A stretch of 7,359 nucleotides of DNA from an uncultured Alcaligenaceae bacterium (GCA_937897265.1 CALCPT010000490.1:1-7359); one strand, 5' to 3'; positions 1-6,792 are shown, counted from the first letter of the stretch. Numbers and translations: made by a program. The notes: generated by a model from the sequence alone, not told the origin.

Positions 1-27
1 GAGTTCAGACGTGTGCTCTTCCGATCT
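1..27 (+). other. Illumina TruSeq read-2 adapter remnant (artificial sequence)
   Basis: The first 27 bases match, base for base from memory, the 3' portion of the TruSeq read-2 adapter, ending in the diagnostic GCTCTTCCGATCT that abuts inserts in TruSeq libraries. This is library sequence left on a contig end, not genomic DNA. It adds a false GTG start at 11 and false residues (MCSSD, plus part of the next codon) in frame with the first gene. Confidence 0.95.
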
Positions 28-616
28 TGTGCCAGCAGCATATGGCTGGCTGTCTCTCTCAGCACGAGGTGAGTGGCGCTTGCATCCGCTAGGTGATGCC
101 CACGCAGGCGGCCAGGGCCAAGGGATCAGTAACGTTCAAATCCTGAGCTTTATTGGCCGAAACTACGCGTCCGAGCCGAATGGCGAATGGTTTTTTCAAA
201 ATGGCCCACAGCGCGTCTATGTTCGTCTTGATGCTGCACCCTTCGTGCTGCGCCTGGACCCCAGCCTGGGCACCCTAGTCAGTCACAATGGTCAAACCAT
301 TACGAACGTGTCTCAATGGCTGCTCGATGAAGACGGACAACTCTATGCCCAAACTAATTTAGGCGCAGCCAGAATTGATGACCGGGACCTTGGGATCTTA
401 GCCAATTGCCTCATTACGTCAGACTCTCAGAACCTTCTTGAAGTGCTTGAACAAAGCGATCTCAGTCAAACGCCTGCGACTGGGCTCAGCTTTTTTGACC
501 AGTCGGGGGTCTTTGCTGCATTGGCACAACCTGCTTCTTTTCTGATTGTTCTCAGACAAGAGCTACCACGCATCCTAAATTTCATAGCAAATCCGACTGG
601 CGCACCTACCCAGTGA
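28..616 (+). CDS. Conserved hypothetical protein, 5'-truncated at contig end
   Basis: About 195 genuine residues remain, ending at TGA 614-616. I do not recognise a named family. The compact opening (AYGWLSLSARGEWRLHPLG) followed by IGRNYASEPNGEWFFQNGPQRVYVRLD looks like a soluble, conserved cytoplasmic protein rich in beta strands, of a kind I associate with Burkholderiales genomes upstream of a Nudix gene. There is no signal peptide, no membrane segment and no cysteine cluster; the one genuine Cys is in LANCLITS. The 5' end runs into adapter sequence, so the native start is unknown: GTG at 29 could be it, or it may lie off the contig. The next gene begins 27 bases after the stop on the same strand, which suggests co-transcription. 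The coding call is firm; the function is unknown. Confidence 0.75.
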
Positions 617-643
617 ACCTCTTTGGCCTTAAAATAGCTGCCT

Positions 644-1225
644 ATGAGCCACCCATCTGAGTTTTATTTTCCGGCGCCGAGACAGCAAAAATTTTGCAGT
701 CAGTGCGGCACGCTAAACGTTCGCAAACTTCTCGAGGGCGACAATCGCGAAAGAGACCTTTGCGAAGCCTGCGGCGCCGTGCACTATCAAAACCCGCGCT
801 TAGTTGTGGGCACACTACCAATTCTCGAAGACAAAATCTTGTTGTGTCTACGCGCAATCGAGCCGCGCGCCAATACTTGGACCCTACCCGCTGGGTTCAT
901 GGAACTCGGCGAAGCGATGGATGAAGGTGCCGCGAGAGAAACCAAAGAAGAAGCTGGTGTGCGCATTGAGCTTGGCCAACTCTACACTGTCATCAATATC
1001 CCGCACGTGGATCAAGTTCACGTGTATTTTTTTGCGAAGGCTTTAGGCCCAGAACTTGACCCCGGCCCTGAAACACTTGAGGCACGCTGGTACGGCCTCG
1101 ATGAAATCCCTTGGGATAACCTCGCCTTTAAATCCGTTTCAACGACCCTCAAGCACTACCTTCGCGAGCGCGAAAGCGGTCACTTCGAGACGCACCATTA
1201 CTCGCTAGGCCTGACCAAACGTTAA
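644..1225 (+). CDS. Nudix hydrolase with N-terminal zinc ribbon
   Basis: A 193-residue protein predicted to hydrolyse a nucleoside diphosphate linked to another moiety; the substrate cannot be assigned. Residues 18-43 hold two CxxC pairs (C18/C21 and C40/C43), a zinc ribbon. The Nudix box is complete at residues 84-106: G84, E90, R98-E99, E102-E103, G105, following the GX5EX7REUXEEXGU pattern with Thr at the first hydrophobic position. Zinc ribbon plus Nudix recalls NADH pyrophosphatase NudC, but the SQPWPFP signature expected just after the Nudix box in that family is absent, so I do not call it nudC. ADP-ribose or a related dinucleotide is possible. The ATG at 644 has no clear Shine-Dalgarno sequence. 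It lies 27 bases after the preceding stop and 15 bases before the TTG proposed for aat, so it is probably in the same transcript. Confidence 0.93.
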   Translation: MSHPSEFYFPAPRQQKFCSQCGTLNVRKLLEGDNRERDLCEACGAVHYQNPRLVVGTLPILEDKILLCLRAIEPRANTWTLPAGFMELGEAMDEGAARETKEEAGVRIELGQLYTVINIPHVDQVHVYFFAKALGPELDPGPETLEARWYGLDEIPWDNLAFKSVSTTLKHYLRERESGHFETHHYSLGLTKR

Positions 1226-1240
1226 GGGTCTGGGTCGATC

Positions 1241-2008
1241 TTGGGGTCTTTGCCGCTAACCTGGCTTGAGCCAGACTCACCGTTCCCACCGGCCTCCCAG
1301 GCGCTGAGTGAACCCGCCGGTCTACTGGCAGTGGGCGCCGACTTATCCATCCCTCGTTTACGCTCGGCTTACACACAAGGCATCTTTCCATGGTTTTCGC
1401 AAGACGAACCGCCCTTGTGGTGGTCACCTGATCCGCGCATGGTTCTCAAATGTGACGCGTTTCATGTGTCACACTCTTTACGAAAGCGCCTGCGTCAAAT
1501 TGCCACAGCCCACCGCGCTGCAAATTTTGAGGTCGTAGTGAAGGTCGATACCGACTTCGCCGCGGTCGTGCGAGGCTGCGCCCGCGCAGCAACCGGTGGC
1601 CAGCCCGGCACGTGGATCACTGCCGAGATGCAACTGGCTTATCAGGCGTGGCATTTGGCGGGGCAAGCACATAGCATTGAGACATGGATCAACGGCCATT
1701 TAATGGGTGGGCTCTATGGCGTGAGCATCGGCAACATGTTTTTTGGTGAGTCAATGTTTAGTCGGGCTACCGATGCCTCAAAAATTGCACTTGCACACCT
1801 AGTATGGTTTTTACGGCAGCAGCGGGTCGAGTGGATCGACTGCCAAATGCAAACATCTCATTTAGCAAGCATGGGGGCAAGCCCAGTACCACGCGAACAA
1901 TTTCTTGCGCATGTGCGACAGCACACCGCTGCCCCAGATATTGCCTGGCAAACCGGCTGGCTAGATGACACGGGCGTTTTACACACCACCCGCTCGTGCC
2001 AAGTGTGA
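1241..2008 (+). CDS. aat: Leucyl/phenylalanyl-tRNA--protein transferase
   Basis: Aat moves Leu or Phe from charged tRNA onto the N-terminal Lys or Arg of proteins, creating destabilising N-termini for ClpS/ClpAP (cytoplasmic N-degron pathway). Family signatures appear in order: GIFPWF (47-52), WWSPDPR (60-66), TWIT (124-127), GGLYGV (156-161), [10 protein letters not shown] (166-175) and [15 protein letters not shown] (199-213). The length of up to 255 residues is slightly above the roughly 234 of E. coli. The start is a TTG and is ambiguous: TTG 1241 is used here, but TTG 1250, giving MPLTWLEP, fits the usual N-terminus about as well; G-rich stretches (AAGGG 1224-1228, GGGG 1243-1246) could serve either. 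No in-frame ATG lies near the conserved N-terminus. The functional partner bpt starts 52 bases downstream. Confidence 0.96.
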   Translation: MGSLPLTWLEPDSPFPPASQALSEPAGLLAVGADLSIPRLRSAYTQGIFPWFSQDEPPLWWSPDPRMVLKCDAFHVSHSLRKRLRQIATAHRAANFEVVVKVDTDFAAVVRGCARAATGGQPGTWITAEMQLAYQAWHLAGQAHSIETWINGHLMGGLYGVSIGNMFFGESMFSRATDASKIALAHLVWFLRQQRVEWIDCQMQTSHLASMGASPVPREQFLAHVRQHTAAPDIAWQTGWLDDTGVLHTTRSCQV

Positions 2009-2060
2009 CGATCTGTACTATTCTTGTATCCATCACACAGGCGTTCATCAGGCGTTTCGC

Positions 2061-2798
2061 ATGAGTCAAATTAAAGAACTACCGTTCGCTGCGCTTCAGT
2101 TTTACGCCACTGCGCCCTATGCCTGCAGTTATCTCCCAGAGCTCCAGGCACGCTCGCAGGTGGCGGCCCCTAGTCACCTGATCAACGCGGACACCTATTC
2201 GCAACTGGTGGATGAAGGCTTTCGACGCAGTGGGTTATTTACCTATCGACCACACTGCGACAACTGTCAGGCTTGCATACCGGTTAGGGTCAAGGTCAAC
2301 GACTTTAAGCCTGGCCGTACACAAAGACGAGTTCTGAAGCACCACCAAGACCTGCGCCCGTTGGTCGCCAAACTGGCTTGGTCGCAAGAACACTACTCGC
2401 TATACACACGCTATCAAGCCGCTCGCCACCCGGGCGGTGGGATGGACGAGGACAATCAGGCGCAATATGGTCAGTTTTTATTGGCGAGTCGGGTCAATAC
2501 TCGCTTAGTAGAGTTTCGCGACGAAGACGGCAAGTTGTGTATGGTGTCAATCATCGACGTGCTTGAACAAGGCCTATCGTCGGTATACACGTTTTACGAT
2601 CCTACGCTCGCAGGCAGCTTGGGCACGTACAGCATACTTTGGCAAATTCAGCAGTGTCGCCAACTCGATTTACAATGGCTGTACTTAGGCTACTGGATCG
2701 AACAGAGCCCAAAGATGGCCTACAAATCCAATTACATGCCAGCGCAGTACCGCTACCGAGGCGCCTGGCATGACTCCCCTCCCGCCGCTGTTCTCTAA
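2061..2798 (+). CDS. bpt: Aspartate/glutamate leucyltransferase (bacterial ATE-type)
   Basis: Bpt transfers Leu from leucyl-tRNA to proteins with N-terminal Asp or Glu, complementing Aat and feeding the same ClpS/ClpAP route. It is the bacterial relative of eukaryotic arginyltransferase ATE1. The 245-residue product shows the expected N-terminal cysteine region, C22 in ACSYLP and C66/C69/C72 in HCDNCQAC, then FRRSG, TFYDP (177-181), [11 protein letters not shown] (186-196) and [15 protein letters not shown] (208-222), the conserved C-terminal transferase core. The start chosen is ATG 2061, which gives the standard N-terminus ([18 protein letters not shown]) and has a weak AGG 8 bases upstream. 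The frame is open back to 1965, but that extension overlaps aat and is not family-like. The aat-bpt pair is a known arrangement; E. coli has only aat. Confidence 0.96.
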   Translation: MSQIKELPFAALQFYATAPYACSYLPELQARSQVAAPSHLINADTYSQLVDEGFRRSGLFTYRPHCDNCQACIPVRVKVNDFKPGRTQRRVLKHHQDLRPLVAKLAWSQEHYSLYTRYQAARHPGGGMDEDNQAQYGQFLLASRVNTRLVEFRDEDGKLCMVSIIDVLEQGLSSVYTFYDPTLAGSLGTYSILWQIQQCRQLDLQWLYLGYWIEQSPKMAYKSNYMPAQYRYRGAWHDSPPAAVL

Positions 2799-2830
2799 CG
2801 GTAGTTTTTTGAACGCCTGCCCTGCCCGGT

Positions 2831-2861
2831 TTGATCTCTCGATTTTTTACACTCCTAAATT
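2831..2861 (+). promoter_or_regulatory. Weak candidate promoter for pyrD
   Basis: TTGATC (2831-2836) and TAAATT (2856-2861) each match sigma70 -35 and -10 consensus at 4 of 6 positions, with a long 19-base spacer. Initiation 6-8 bases after the -10 would start the transcript only about 4-7 bases before the pyrD ATG, consistent with the absence of a Shine-Dalgarno sequence there. This is inference from weak matches; readthrough from the upstream genes is equally possible. Confidence 0.25.
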
Positions 2862-2873
2862 CTCATACTTCTT

Positions 2874-3923
2874 ATGTCATTTCTTTTTCAGGCTTACCCA
2901 CTTGCACGCCAAGCCCTTTTTACGCTTGATGCCGAAGCTGCTCACGAGGCCACTCTGCATGCGCTGCAAAAGGCCTACGATTGCTCTCTGACACGCGGGA
3001 TGATGCACAGCAGGGTGTCAGATCCCGCAACACTGATGGGCTTGCCGCTACTGAACCGCGTCGGGCTCGCTGCCGGGCTCGATAAAAACGGGGCACACAT
3101 CGATGCGATGGGTAATCTAGGTTTTGGTTTTATCGAGGTCGGCACGGTGACTCCTCGAGGGCAGCCTGGCAACCCAAAGCCACGCATGTTCCGCATCCCA
3201 CAAGCCCAAGCCTTAATTAACCGCTTGGGATTCAACAATCTGGGGCTTGATACCTTTTTAGCGAATGTTGCGCGCAGCACCTGGCGCAGCAAGGGCGGTA
3301 TCGTTGGATTGAACATCGGAAAAAATGCCGACACGCCAATCGAACAAGCTGCGAATGATTATCTGATCGGCCTAGCGGGGGTGTACCCGCACGCTGACTA
3401 CATCACCGTCAACATCTCGTCACCCAATACGAAAAATTTACGTGCGCTGCAGGGCGAACACGAGCTTGATCAATTGCTCGCCCAACTCCAGCAACGTCGA
3501 CTCGAGCTCGCCGAGCAGCACGGGCGGCGCGTACCCTTGGCTGTGAAGATCGCGCCCGATTTGAGCGAAGAGCAAATCGATATCATTGCGCAAGTATTGC
3601 CACGGCACGGCATTGACGGAGTAATCGCCACCAACACCACTCTTGAGCGCTCTGCCGTACAAGGCATGAACCACGCTGACGAAGCAGGCGGCCTGTCGGG
3701 TGCACCTTTACACGCACGCTCACTTGAAGTCATTGCACGATTGCGACAGCGCGTCGGCGCCGAACTCGCGATCATTGGGGTTGGGGGGATTGTTTCTGGC
3801 CAGCATGCCGCTGAAAAAATCGCTGCCGGCGCAGATGCTGTGCAACTTTATACAGGGCTGATCTATCGCGGGCCGGCATTAGTCGGCGAATCGGTTAAAG
3901 CGATGGTTGCTGCACGCCGCTAA
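2874..3923 (+). CDS. pyrD: Dihydroorotate dehydrogenase (quinone), class 2
   Basis: PyrD oxidises dihydroorotate to orotate in de novo pyrimidine synthesis, passing electrons through FMN to membrane quinone; class 2 enzymes sit on the inner face of the cytoplasmic membrane. The 349 residues match family length. The N-terminal helix region typical of class 2 (residues 1-40, [24 protein letters not shown]) is followed by AAGLDKNG (66-73), the [18 protein letters not shown] block (85-104), INRLGFNN (115-122), [11 protein letters not shown] (180-190) with the class 2 catalytic serine most likely S183, VKIAPDL (224-230), IATNTT (251-256), GGLSGAPL (272-279), IIGVGGI (300-306) and [12 protein letters not shown] (323-334). 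The start is well constrained: an in-frame TAA lies at 2856 and ATG 2874 is the only standard start codon before the conserved N-terminus. There is no Shine-Dalgarno sequence; the preceding bases are pyrimidine-rich. Confidence 0.98.
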   Translation: MSFLFQAYPLARQALFTLDAEAAHEATLHALQKAYDCSLTRGMMHSRVSDPATLMGLPLLNRVGLAAGLDKNGAHIDAMGNLGFGFIEVGTVTPRGQPGNPKPRMFRIPQAQALINRLGFNNLGLDTFLANVARSTWRSKGGIVGLNIGKNADTPIEQAANDYLIGLAGVYPHADYITVNISSPNTKNLRALQGEHELDQLLAQLQQRRLELAEQHGRRVPLAVKIAPDLSEEQIDIIAQVLPRHGIDGVIATNTTLERSAVQGMNHADEAGGLSGAPLHARSLEVIARLRQRVGAELAIIGVGGIVSGQHAAEKIAAGADAVQLYTGLIYRGPALVGESVKAMVAARR

Positions 3924-3971
3924 GCGCCAAGCTGATACGCGTCACTCAACCAACACACGAAACCCTCGACA

Positions 3972-4064
3972 AAAAGCCTTTTGCCCACCTAGCTGCTGCA
4001 ACCAGATCCCTGAAGACTGAAACGTCGGGACTTGATGCACCACCCTAGCGGGCAAAAGGCTTTT
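3972..4064. terminator. Perfect 15-bp inverted repeat, likely bidirectional terminator with a large loop
   Basis: AAAAGCCTTTTGCCC (3972-3986) is repeated exactly as its reverse complement at 4050-4064, with 63 bases between. On the - strand the stem ends in five T's (3975-3971), on the + strand in four T's (4061-4064), so it can act as a terminator for the phasin and pyrD transcripts, which converge here. The loop is far larger than in an ordinary intrinsic terminator and contains further complementary pieces (CTAG 3989-3992 with 4045-4048; TGCA 3997-4000 with 4036-4039; CCC 4008-4010 with GGG 4027-4029), so an extended structured RNA is possible. The repeat is certain; the role is inferred. 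Confidence 0.6.
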
Positions 4065-4074
4065 AAAACTTAGC

Positions 4075-4096
4075 GAACTGCATCACGACACAGTTC
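4075..4096. terminator. Small inverted repeat just beyond the phasin stop
   Basis: GAACTG (4075-4080) and CAGTTC (4091-4096) form a perfect 6-bp stem with a 10-base loop, starting 25 bases past the phasin stop codon on the - strand. A short T-run (TTTT) follows on that strand a few bases later. The stem is modest and not GC-rich, so it may be a weak terminator, a transcript-end stabiliser, or chance. Confidence 0.3.
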
Positions 4097-4121
4097 AAAC
4101 AACTTTAAGCAAGGTTTTGAC

Positions 4122-4697
4122 TTAAGCTGCTTTACGGCCGCGAGTCGTTGCCTTCACTGTTTCAGCGGCGTCACCAGCAGCTTTGAACGTTGCTGCAGCG
4201 GCTGCAGTCAGGTTCTTTTCAGCGGTTTCAGCAGCTTGTTTAGCAGCTTTGGTCATTGCGTCGTAAGCAGTTGTGGCCTGAGCCAAACCACTTTTGATCA
4301 TGGCGACAGCGCTTTCTGAGCCAGCAGGAGCATGCTTGCTGAACTGTTCAATGGCGTCGTGCACATGTTTCTGACCTTCAGCGGCGTGCGTCTCACCGAG
4401 CTTGGTGAGGTCGGCTTGAACACCAGAGACGATGTCATACACATGCTTGCTGTATGACATGGCTTTCTCGGCAGCTGGTTGGGCCAAGTTTGACGACAGG
4501 GCAACAGCTTCTTGAGCGTCTTTGATGCTGGCCACTTGTTGTGATTTTTGCGACACTTCGTCTAAAGTCGCTTTCATGACTTTCAGATTGAGGTCAACGA
4601 ATTTTTCAAAACCAGTGAACATGCTGGTCTGTACGGCGACAAACGTATCGATCGCTGCTTTTTGGCTGTTAAGTACTTGTTGGGGGATAGCTGACAT
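4122..4697 (-). CDS. Phasin family protein (PHA granule-associated)
   Basis: A 191-residue phasin predicted to coat polyhydroxyalkanoate granules in the cytoplasm and control their size and number. The phasin core spans about residues 5-105 (IPQQVLNSQKAAIDTFVAVQ, then FEKFVDLNLKVMKATLDEV at 30-48), the usual amphipathic helical pattern of the betaproteobacterial PhaP type. The protein has no Cys or Trp and is Ala-rich, with a helical Ala/Lys tail (148-191) ending in basic RGRKAA, shorter than the histone-like tails of PhaF proteins. The ATG at 4695-4697 is supported by AGGAG at a 6-base spacing and a good promoter upstream. The gene converges on pyrD and diverges from the Bug receptor gene. 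I leave the symbol blank because several phaP paralogues are usual in these organisms and the copy cannot be identified. Confidence 0.93.
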   Translation of the reverse strand: MSAIPQQVLNSQKAAIDTFVAVQTSMFTGFEKFVDLNLKVMKATLDEVSQKSQQVASIKDAQEAVALSSNLAQPAAEKAMSYSKHVYDIVSGVQADLTKLGETHAAEGQKHVHDAIEQFSKHAPAGSESAVAMIKSGLAQATTAYDAMTKAAKQAAETAEKNLTAAAAATFKAAGDAAETVKATTRGRKAA

Positions 4698-4703
4698 GGC
4701 GGG

Positions 4704-4708
4704 CTCCT
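4704..4708 (-). promoter_or_regulatory. Ribosome binding site of the phasin gene
   Basis: On the - strand the bases read AGGAG, 6 bases before the ATG. This is the strongest Shine-Dalgarno sequence in the window and fits a highly expressed structural protein; it fixes the phasin start. Confidence 0.85.
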
Positions 4709-4729
4709 GGGGTTAGGATCAAAGCGTTT

Positions 4730-4753
4730 TGCAGAATTTGCTGCACTGCACAA
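4730..4753 (-). promoter_or_regulatory. TGCA-rich candidate operator at the phasin transcription start (PhaR-like)
   Basis: The + strand holds the inverted repeat TGCAG-N6-CTGCA (4730-4745) running into TGCACTGCACAA (4742-4753). These elements lie over and just downstream of the transcription start expected from the -10 box at 4759-4764. PhaR, the repressor of phasin genes that also senses PHA granules, is known to bind TGC/GCA-rich dyads in phaP promoters. The repeats are seen directly; assignment to PhaR is inference from that general knowledge. Confidence 0.45.
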
Positions 4754-4758
4754 GTGTC

Positions 4759-4786
4759 ATTTTAAGCAATTCTACTTGCCTGTCAA
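4759..4786 (-). promoter_or_regulatory. Sigma70-type promoter of the phasin gene
   Basis: On the - strand a perfect -35 box TTGACA (4786-4781) and a -10 box TAAAAT (4764-4759, 5 of 6 consensus) are 16 bases apart. Transcription should begin near 4752, leaving a leader of about 55 bases before the phasin ATG. An 8-bp palindrome GTTGCAAC (4796-4803) lies just upstream of the -35 box and could be a further protein site. Confidence 0.75.
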
Positions 4787-4869
4787 TGCTTTTTTGTTGC
4801 AACGCACCAAAATACAACAAATTGATCGACTTTGGCCTATTTCTCCCCTAGACTAATAACCATTGACTC

Positions 4870-4874
4870 AAGGA
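4870..4874 (+). promoter_or_regulatory. Ribosome binding site deciding the Bug receptor start
   Basis: AAGGA lies 9 bases before ATG 4884. This favours ATG 4884 over the in-frame TTG 4863, whose codons would run through the Shine-Dalgarno sequence and add seven residues before the signal peptide. Confidence 0.7.
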
Positions 4875-4883
4875 CTACGCATA

Positions 4884-5903
4884 ATGGCTCATCTCGGTAA
4901 ACTCTCTCAAGCCGCTTCCTTCAGGCGCCTGCTTTGCGCGGCTGCCTTACTGGGCACACAACTCTGCGTGGCGCCTCTTACCCACGCCCAAGCGACACAA
5001 ACGGCGGCCGAGTATCCAAGCAAGTCAGTCAAGATCGTTGTGGGCTTTGCCCCAGGCGGCGGTTCAGACTTCATTGCGAGAATTGTGGCGCAACGCCTCA
5101 CCGCAAAACTAGGGCAAACCGTTTATGTTGAAAACCGGCCTGGCGCGGGTGGCAACCTAGGCACTGAAATCGCTCTGCGCTCTGCGGGTGATGGCTATAC
5201 GCTGTTTTTAGCTGCGACTAGCTACACCGTAAACGCCAACCTGTATAAGTTGCCTTTTGATCCAGTCAAAGACATCACGGCGGTCGCTCGTCTGGCAAGC
5301 GGACCGTTTGTGGTTGCCACCAATCCCGGCACACAAATTAAAACCCTGAAAGAGCTTGTTGAGCGTGCCAAAAATGAGCCGGGCAAACTCACATACGCCT
5401 CGTCGGGTAGCGGCAGCATTACGCATATCGCCACCGAATATTTCTTAAGCGTCGCAGGGGTTGAAGCCCTTCATATTCCCTACAAAGGCACCTCACCAGC
5501 CTTAACCGACACGATTTCTGGCACTGTTCAGTTCATGTTCGGTACAGTCGCCTCGACAGTTCCGCACGTCAAATCAGGTAAGTTACAAGGATTAGCAGTC
5601 ACCACGAAAGAGCGACTCAGCGCCCTACCCGACTTACCCACGGTAATCGAATCTGGCTACCCTGGCTTTGATGTGGCAGTTTGGCACGGCTTAATTGGCC
5701 CCAGAGGGATCCCAAAGGATATCGTCGACAAGTTAAATAAAGCTGTCGTTGAGGCACTCAGTGACCCTGCAACTGCCGAGCAGCTAGCCACCGACGGCTT
5801 GACGCCGGCCAAAGACTCGCCCGAGGCCTTCGGCCAACTGATCGAGCTCGAGGTCAAGCGTTGGGGTGAACTCGTTAAAGCACGCGGCATTACTCTAAAG
5901 TAA
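4884..5903 (+). CDS. Bug/TctC-type tripartite tricarboxylate transporter substrate-binding protein
   Basis: A 339-residue periplasmic solute receptor of the Bug family, which binds organic acids and related small molecules for TctAB-type transporters or for sensing. Residues 1-37 form a Sec signal peptide: a basic start with FRR, the hydrophobic stretch LLCAAALLGTQLCVAPL, and a likely cut after AQA at 37. The mature protein begins with YPSKSVKIVVGFAPGGGSDFIARIVAQRL (44-72), then ENRPGAGGNLGTE (83-95), FDPVKDITAVARLA (125-138), LTYASSGSGSITHIATEYF (169-187), HIPYKGTSPALTDTISGTVQFMFG (197-220), all family hallmarks. No lipobox is present. No tctA or tctB membrane subunit is in the window, so it is either an orphan receptor, as most Bug genes are, or uses a transporter encoded elsewhere. 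The converging iclR gene is a plausible regulator. The ligand cannot be predicted. Confidence 0.95.
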   Translation: MAHLGKLSQAASFRRLLCAAALLGTQLCVAPLTHAQATQTAAEYPSKSVKIVVGFAPGGGSDFIARIVAQRLTAKLGQTVYVENRPGAGGNLGTEIALRSAGDGYTLFLAATSYTVNANLYKLPFDPVKDITAVARLASGPFVVATNPGTQIKTLKELVERAKNEPGKLTYASSGSGSITHIATEYFLSVAGVEALHIPYKGTSPALTDTISGTVQFMFGTVASTVPHVKSGKLQGLAVTTKERLSALPDLPTVIESGYPGFDVAVWHGLIGPRGIPKDIVDKLNKAVVEALSDPATAEQLATDGLTPAKDSPEAFGQLIELEVKRWGELVKARGITLK

Positions 5904-5925
5904 CGGCATTGCGACCTGGCTTGGC

Positions 5926-6741
5926 TTAAGAGGCGCCTGCCTCATAGCCAAGCGCCTCAGAAATGCTGCCAGCCGTGGCCACTAGTTGCGGAATCCAGGC
6001 ATCTTGCAAGCGCCCCGAAGGTGCTGAAATCGACAGCCCTGCCACCAGCTTGCCCGTATCGTCGTAAATGCCGGCGGCGATACAACGTACACCCAACTCA
6101 AGCTCTTCGTTATCACGGGCGTAACCAAGCTGACGAACCAGCAGCAATTCTTGCTCGAGTTTTTCTAGGGTCGTGATGCTATTGGCGGTGCTTGCCGCCA
6201 GGCTAGTGCGTGTGGCGTAGGTACGGACTTGCCGACCATCGGCCGCCGAGAGAAACAACTTACCGTTTGAGGTCAAGTGCAACGGGGCACGACCACCGAT
6301 GGCTCGCACCACTTGCATCCCCGAGCGTTCGCTCCAGGCGCGGTCAATATAAATAATTTCATCGCCCTGCTGCACAGATAAATTCACCGTTTGCCCAGTC
6401 AGTCGGTGCAGAGCGTGCATCGCCTCGTGGGCAGCTTCGCGAACATTCAAACGCCCCTTCACCAACGAGCCCAACTCAAGCAAACGCATACCGAGTTGAT
6501 ACAAACCATTGTCAACCCGATCGACGTAACGCCCAATCACCAAATCACTCAAAATACGATGCGCCGTCGACGTGTGAAGCCCGGTTGTTTTCGCCAAATC
6601 CTTCAAGGCAACTGGATCGGGCTGCGCCGCCAACGCATCAAGAAGTTGCGTTGCGCGCCCCAACACTTGGATTGCCATATCCATGGTCTCGGAGGGAGCT
6701 TGGGCGGGCACAGGGGCCACAGAGGAAACGTGACGAAGCAT
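5926..6741 (-). CDS. IclR family transcriptional regulator
   Basis: A 271-residue DNA-binding regulator. The winged helix-turn-helix spans about residues 25-85 (IQVLGRATQLLDALAAQPDPVALKDLAKTTGLHTSTAHRILSDL, then YVDRVDNGLYQLG), and the C-terminal ligand domain (about 95-265) contains GRAPLHLTSNGKLFLS (150-165) and GYARDNEELELGVRCIAAGIYD (206-227), typical IclR effector-pocket segments. The start is uncertain: the ATG at 6741 lacks a Shine-Dalgarno sequence, and the first 20 or so residues (Pro/Ala/Ser-rich) look unconserved; M20 (6684) or M22 (6678) would give a more usual N-terminus. The gene converges on the Bug receptor gene with 22 bases between stops and diverges from fhs. IclR proteins commonly regulate divergent or adjacent genes, so fhs, itself and the receptor gene are candidate targets. 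The effector is unknown. Confidence 0.94.
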   Translation of the reverse strand: MLRHVSSVAPVPAQAPSETMDMAIQVLGRATQLLDALAAQPDPVALKDLAKTTGLHTSTAHRILSDLVIGRYVDRVDNGLYQLGMRLLELGSLVKGRLNVREAAHEAMHALHRLTGQTVNLSVQQGDEIIYIDRAWSERSGMQVVRAIGGRAPLHLTSNGKLFLSAADGRQVRTYATRTSLAASTANSITTLEKLEQELLLVRQLGYARDNEELELGVRCIAAGIYDDTGKLVAGLSISAPSGRLQDAWIPQLVATAGSISEALGYEAGAS

Positions 6742-6792
6742 ATTGAAGGTAAAGATAAGCTGATCGCCGCAATTTGGCGCGATGCAGCATTC

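Noticed and set aside
11..31. GTG start at 11 for the first gene
   Set aside because: The codon and the next few lie in the Illumina adapter, so the start is artificial.
1965..2060. Extended N-terminus of Bpt
   Set aside because: The extra 32 codons overlap aat, do not resemble the family N-terminus, and ATG 2061 gives the standard one.
2975..3334. 119-codon open frame on the - strand inside pyrD
   Set aside because: It is fully antisense to a well-conserved gene, with no recognisable motif or ribosome binding site.
4863..4883. TTG start for the Bug receptor
   Set aside because: The AAGGA at 4870-4874 serves ATG 4884, which also gives a normal signal peptide.
4938..4981. Possible lipoprotein signal (two Cys in the receptor's signal region)
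   Set aside because: Neither Cys is in a proper lipobox context, and an AQA signal peptidase I site fits the family.
5918..5930. Third copy of the GGCTTGG repeat between the Bug and iclR genes
   Set aside because: GGCTTGGCTTAAG matches only 11 of 13 bases, overlaps a stop codon, and GGCTTGG also occurs in coding DNA (for example near 2373), so chance is likely.
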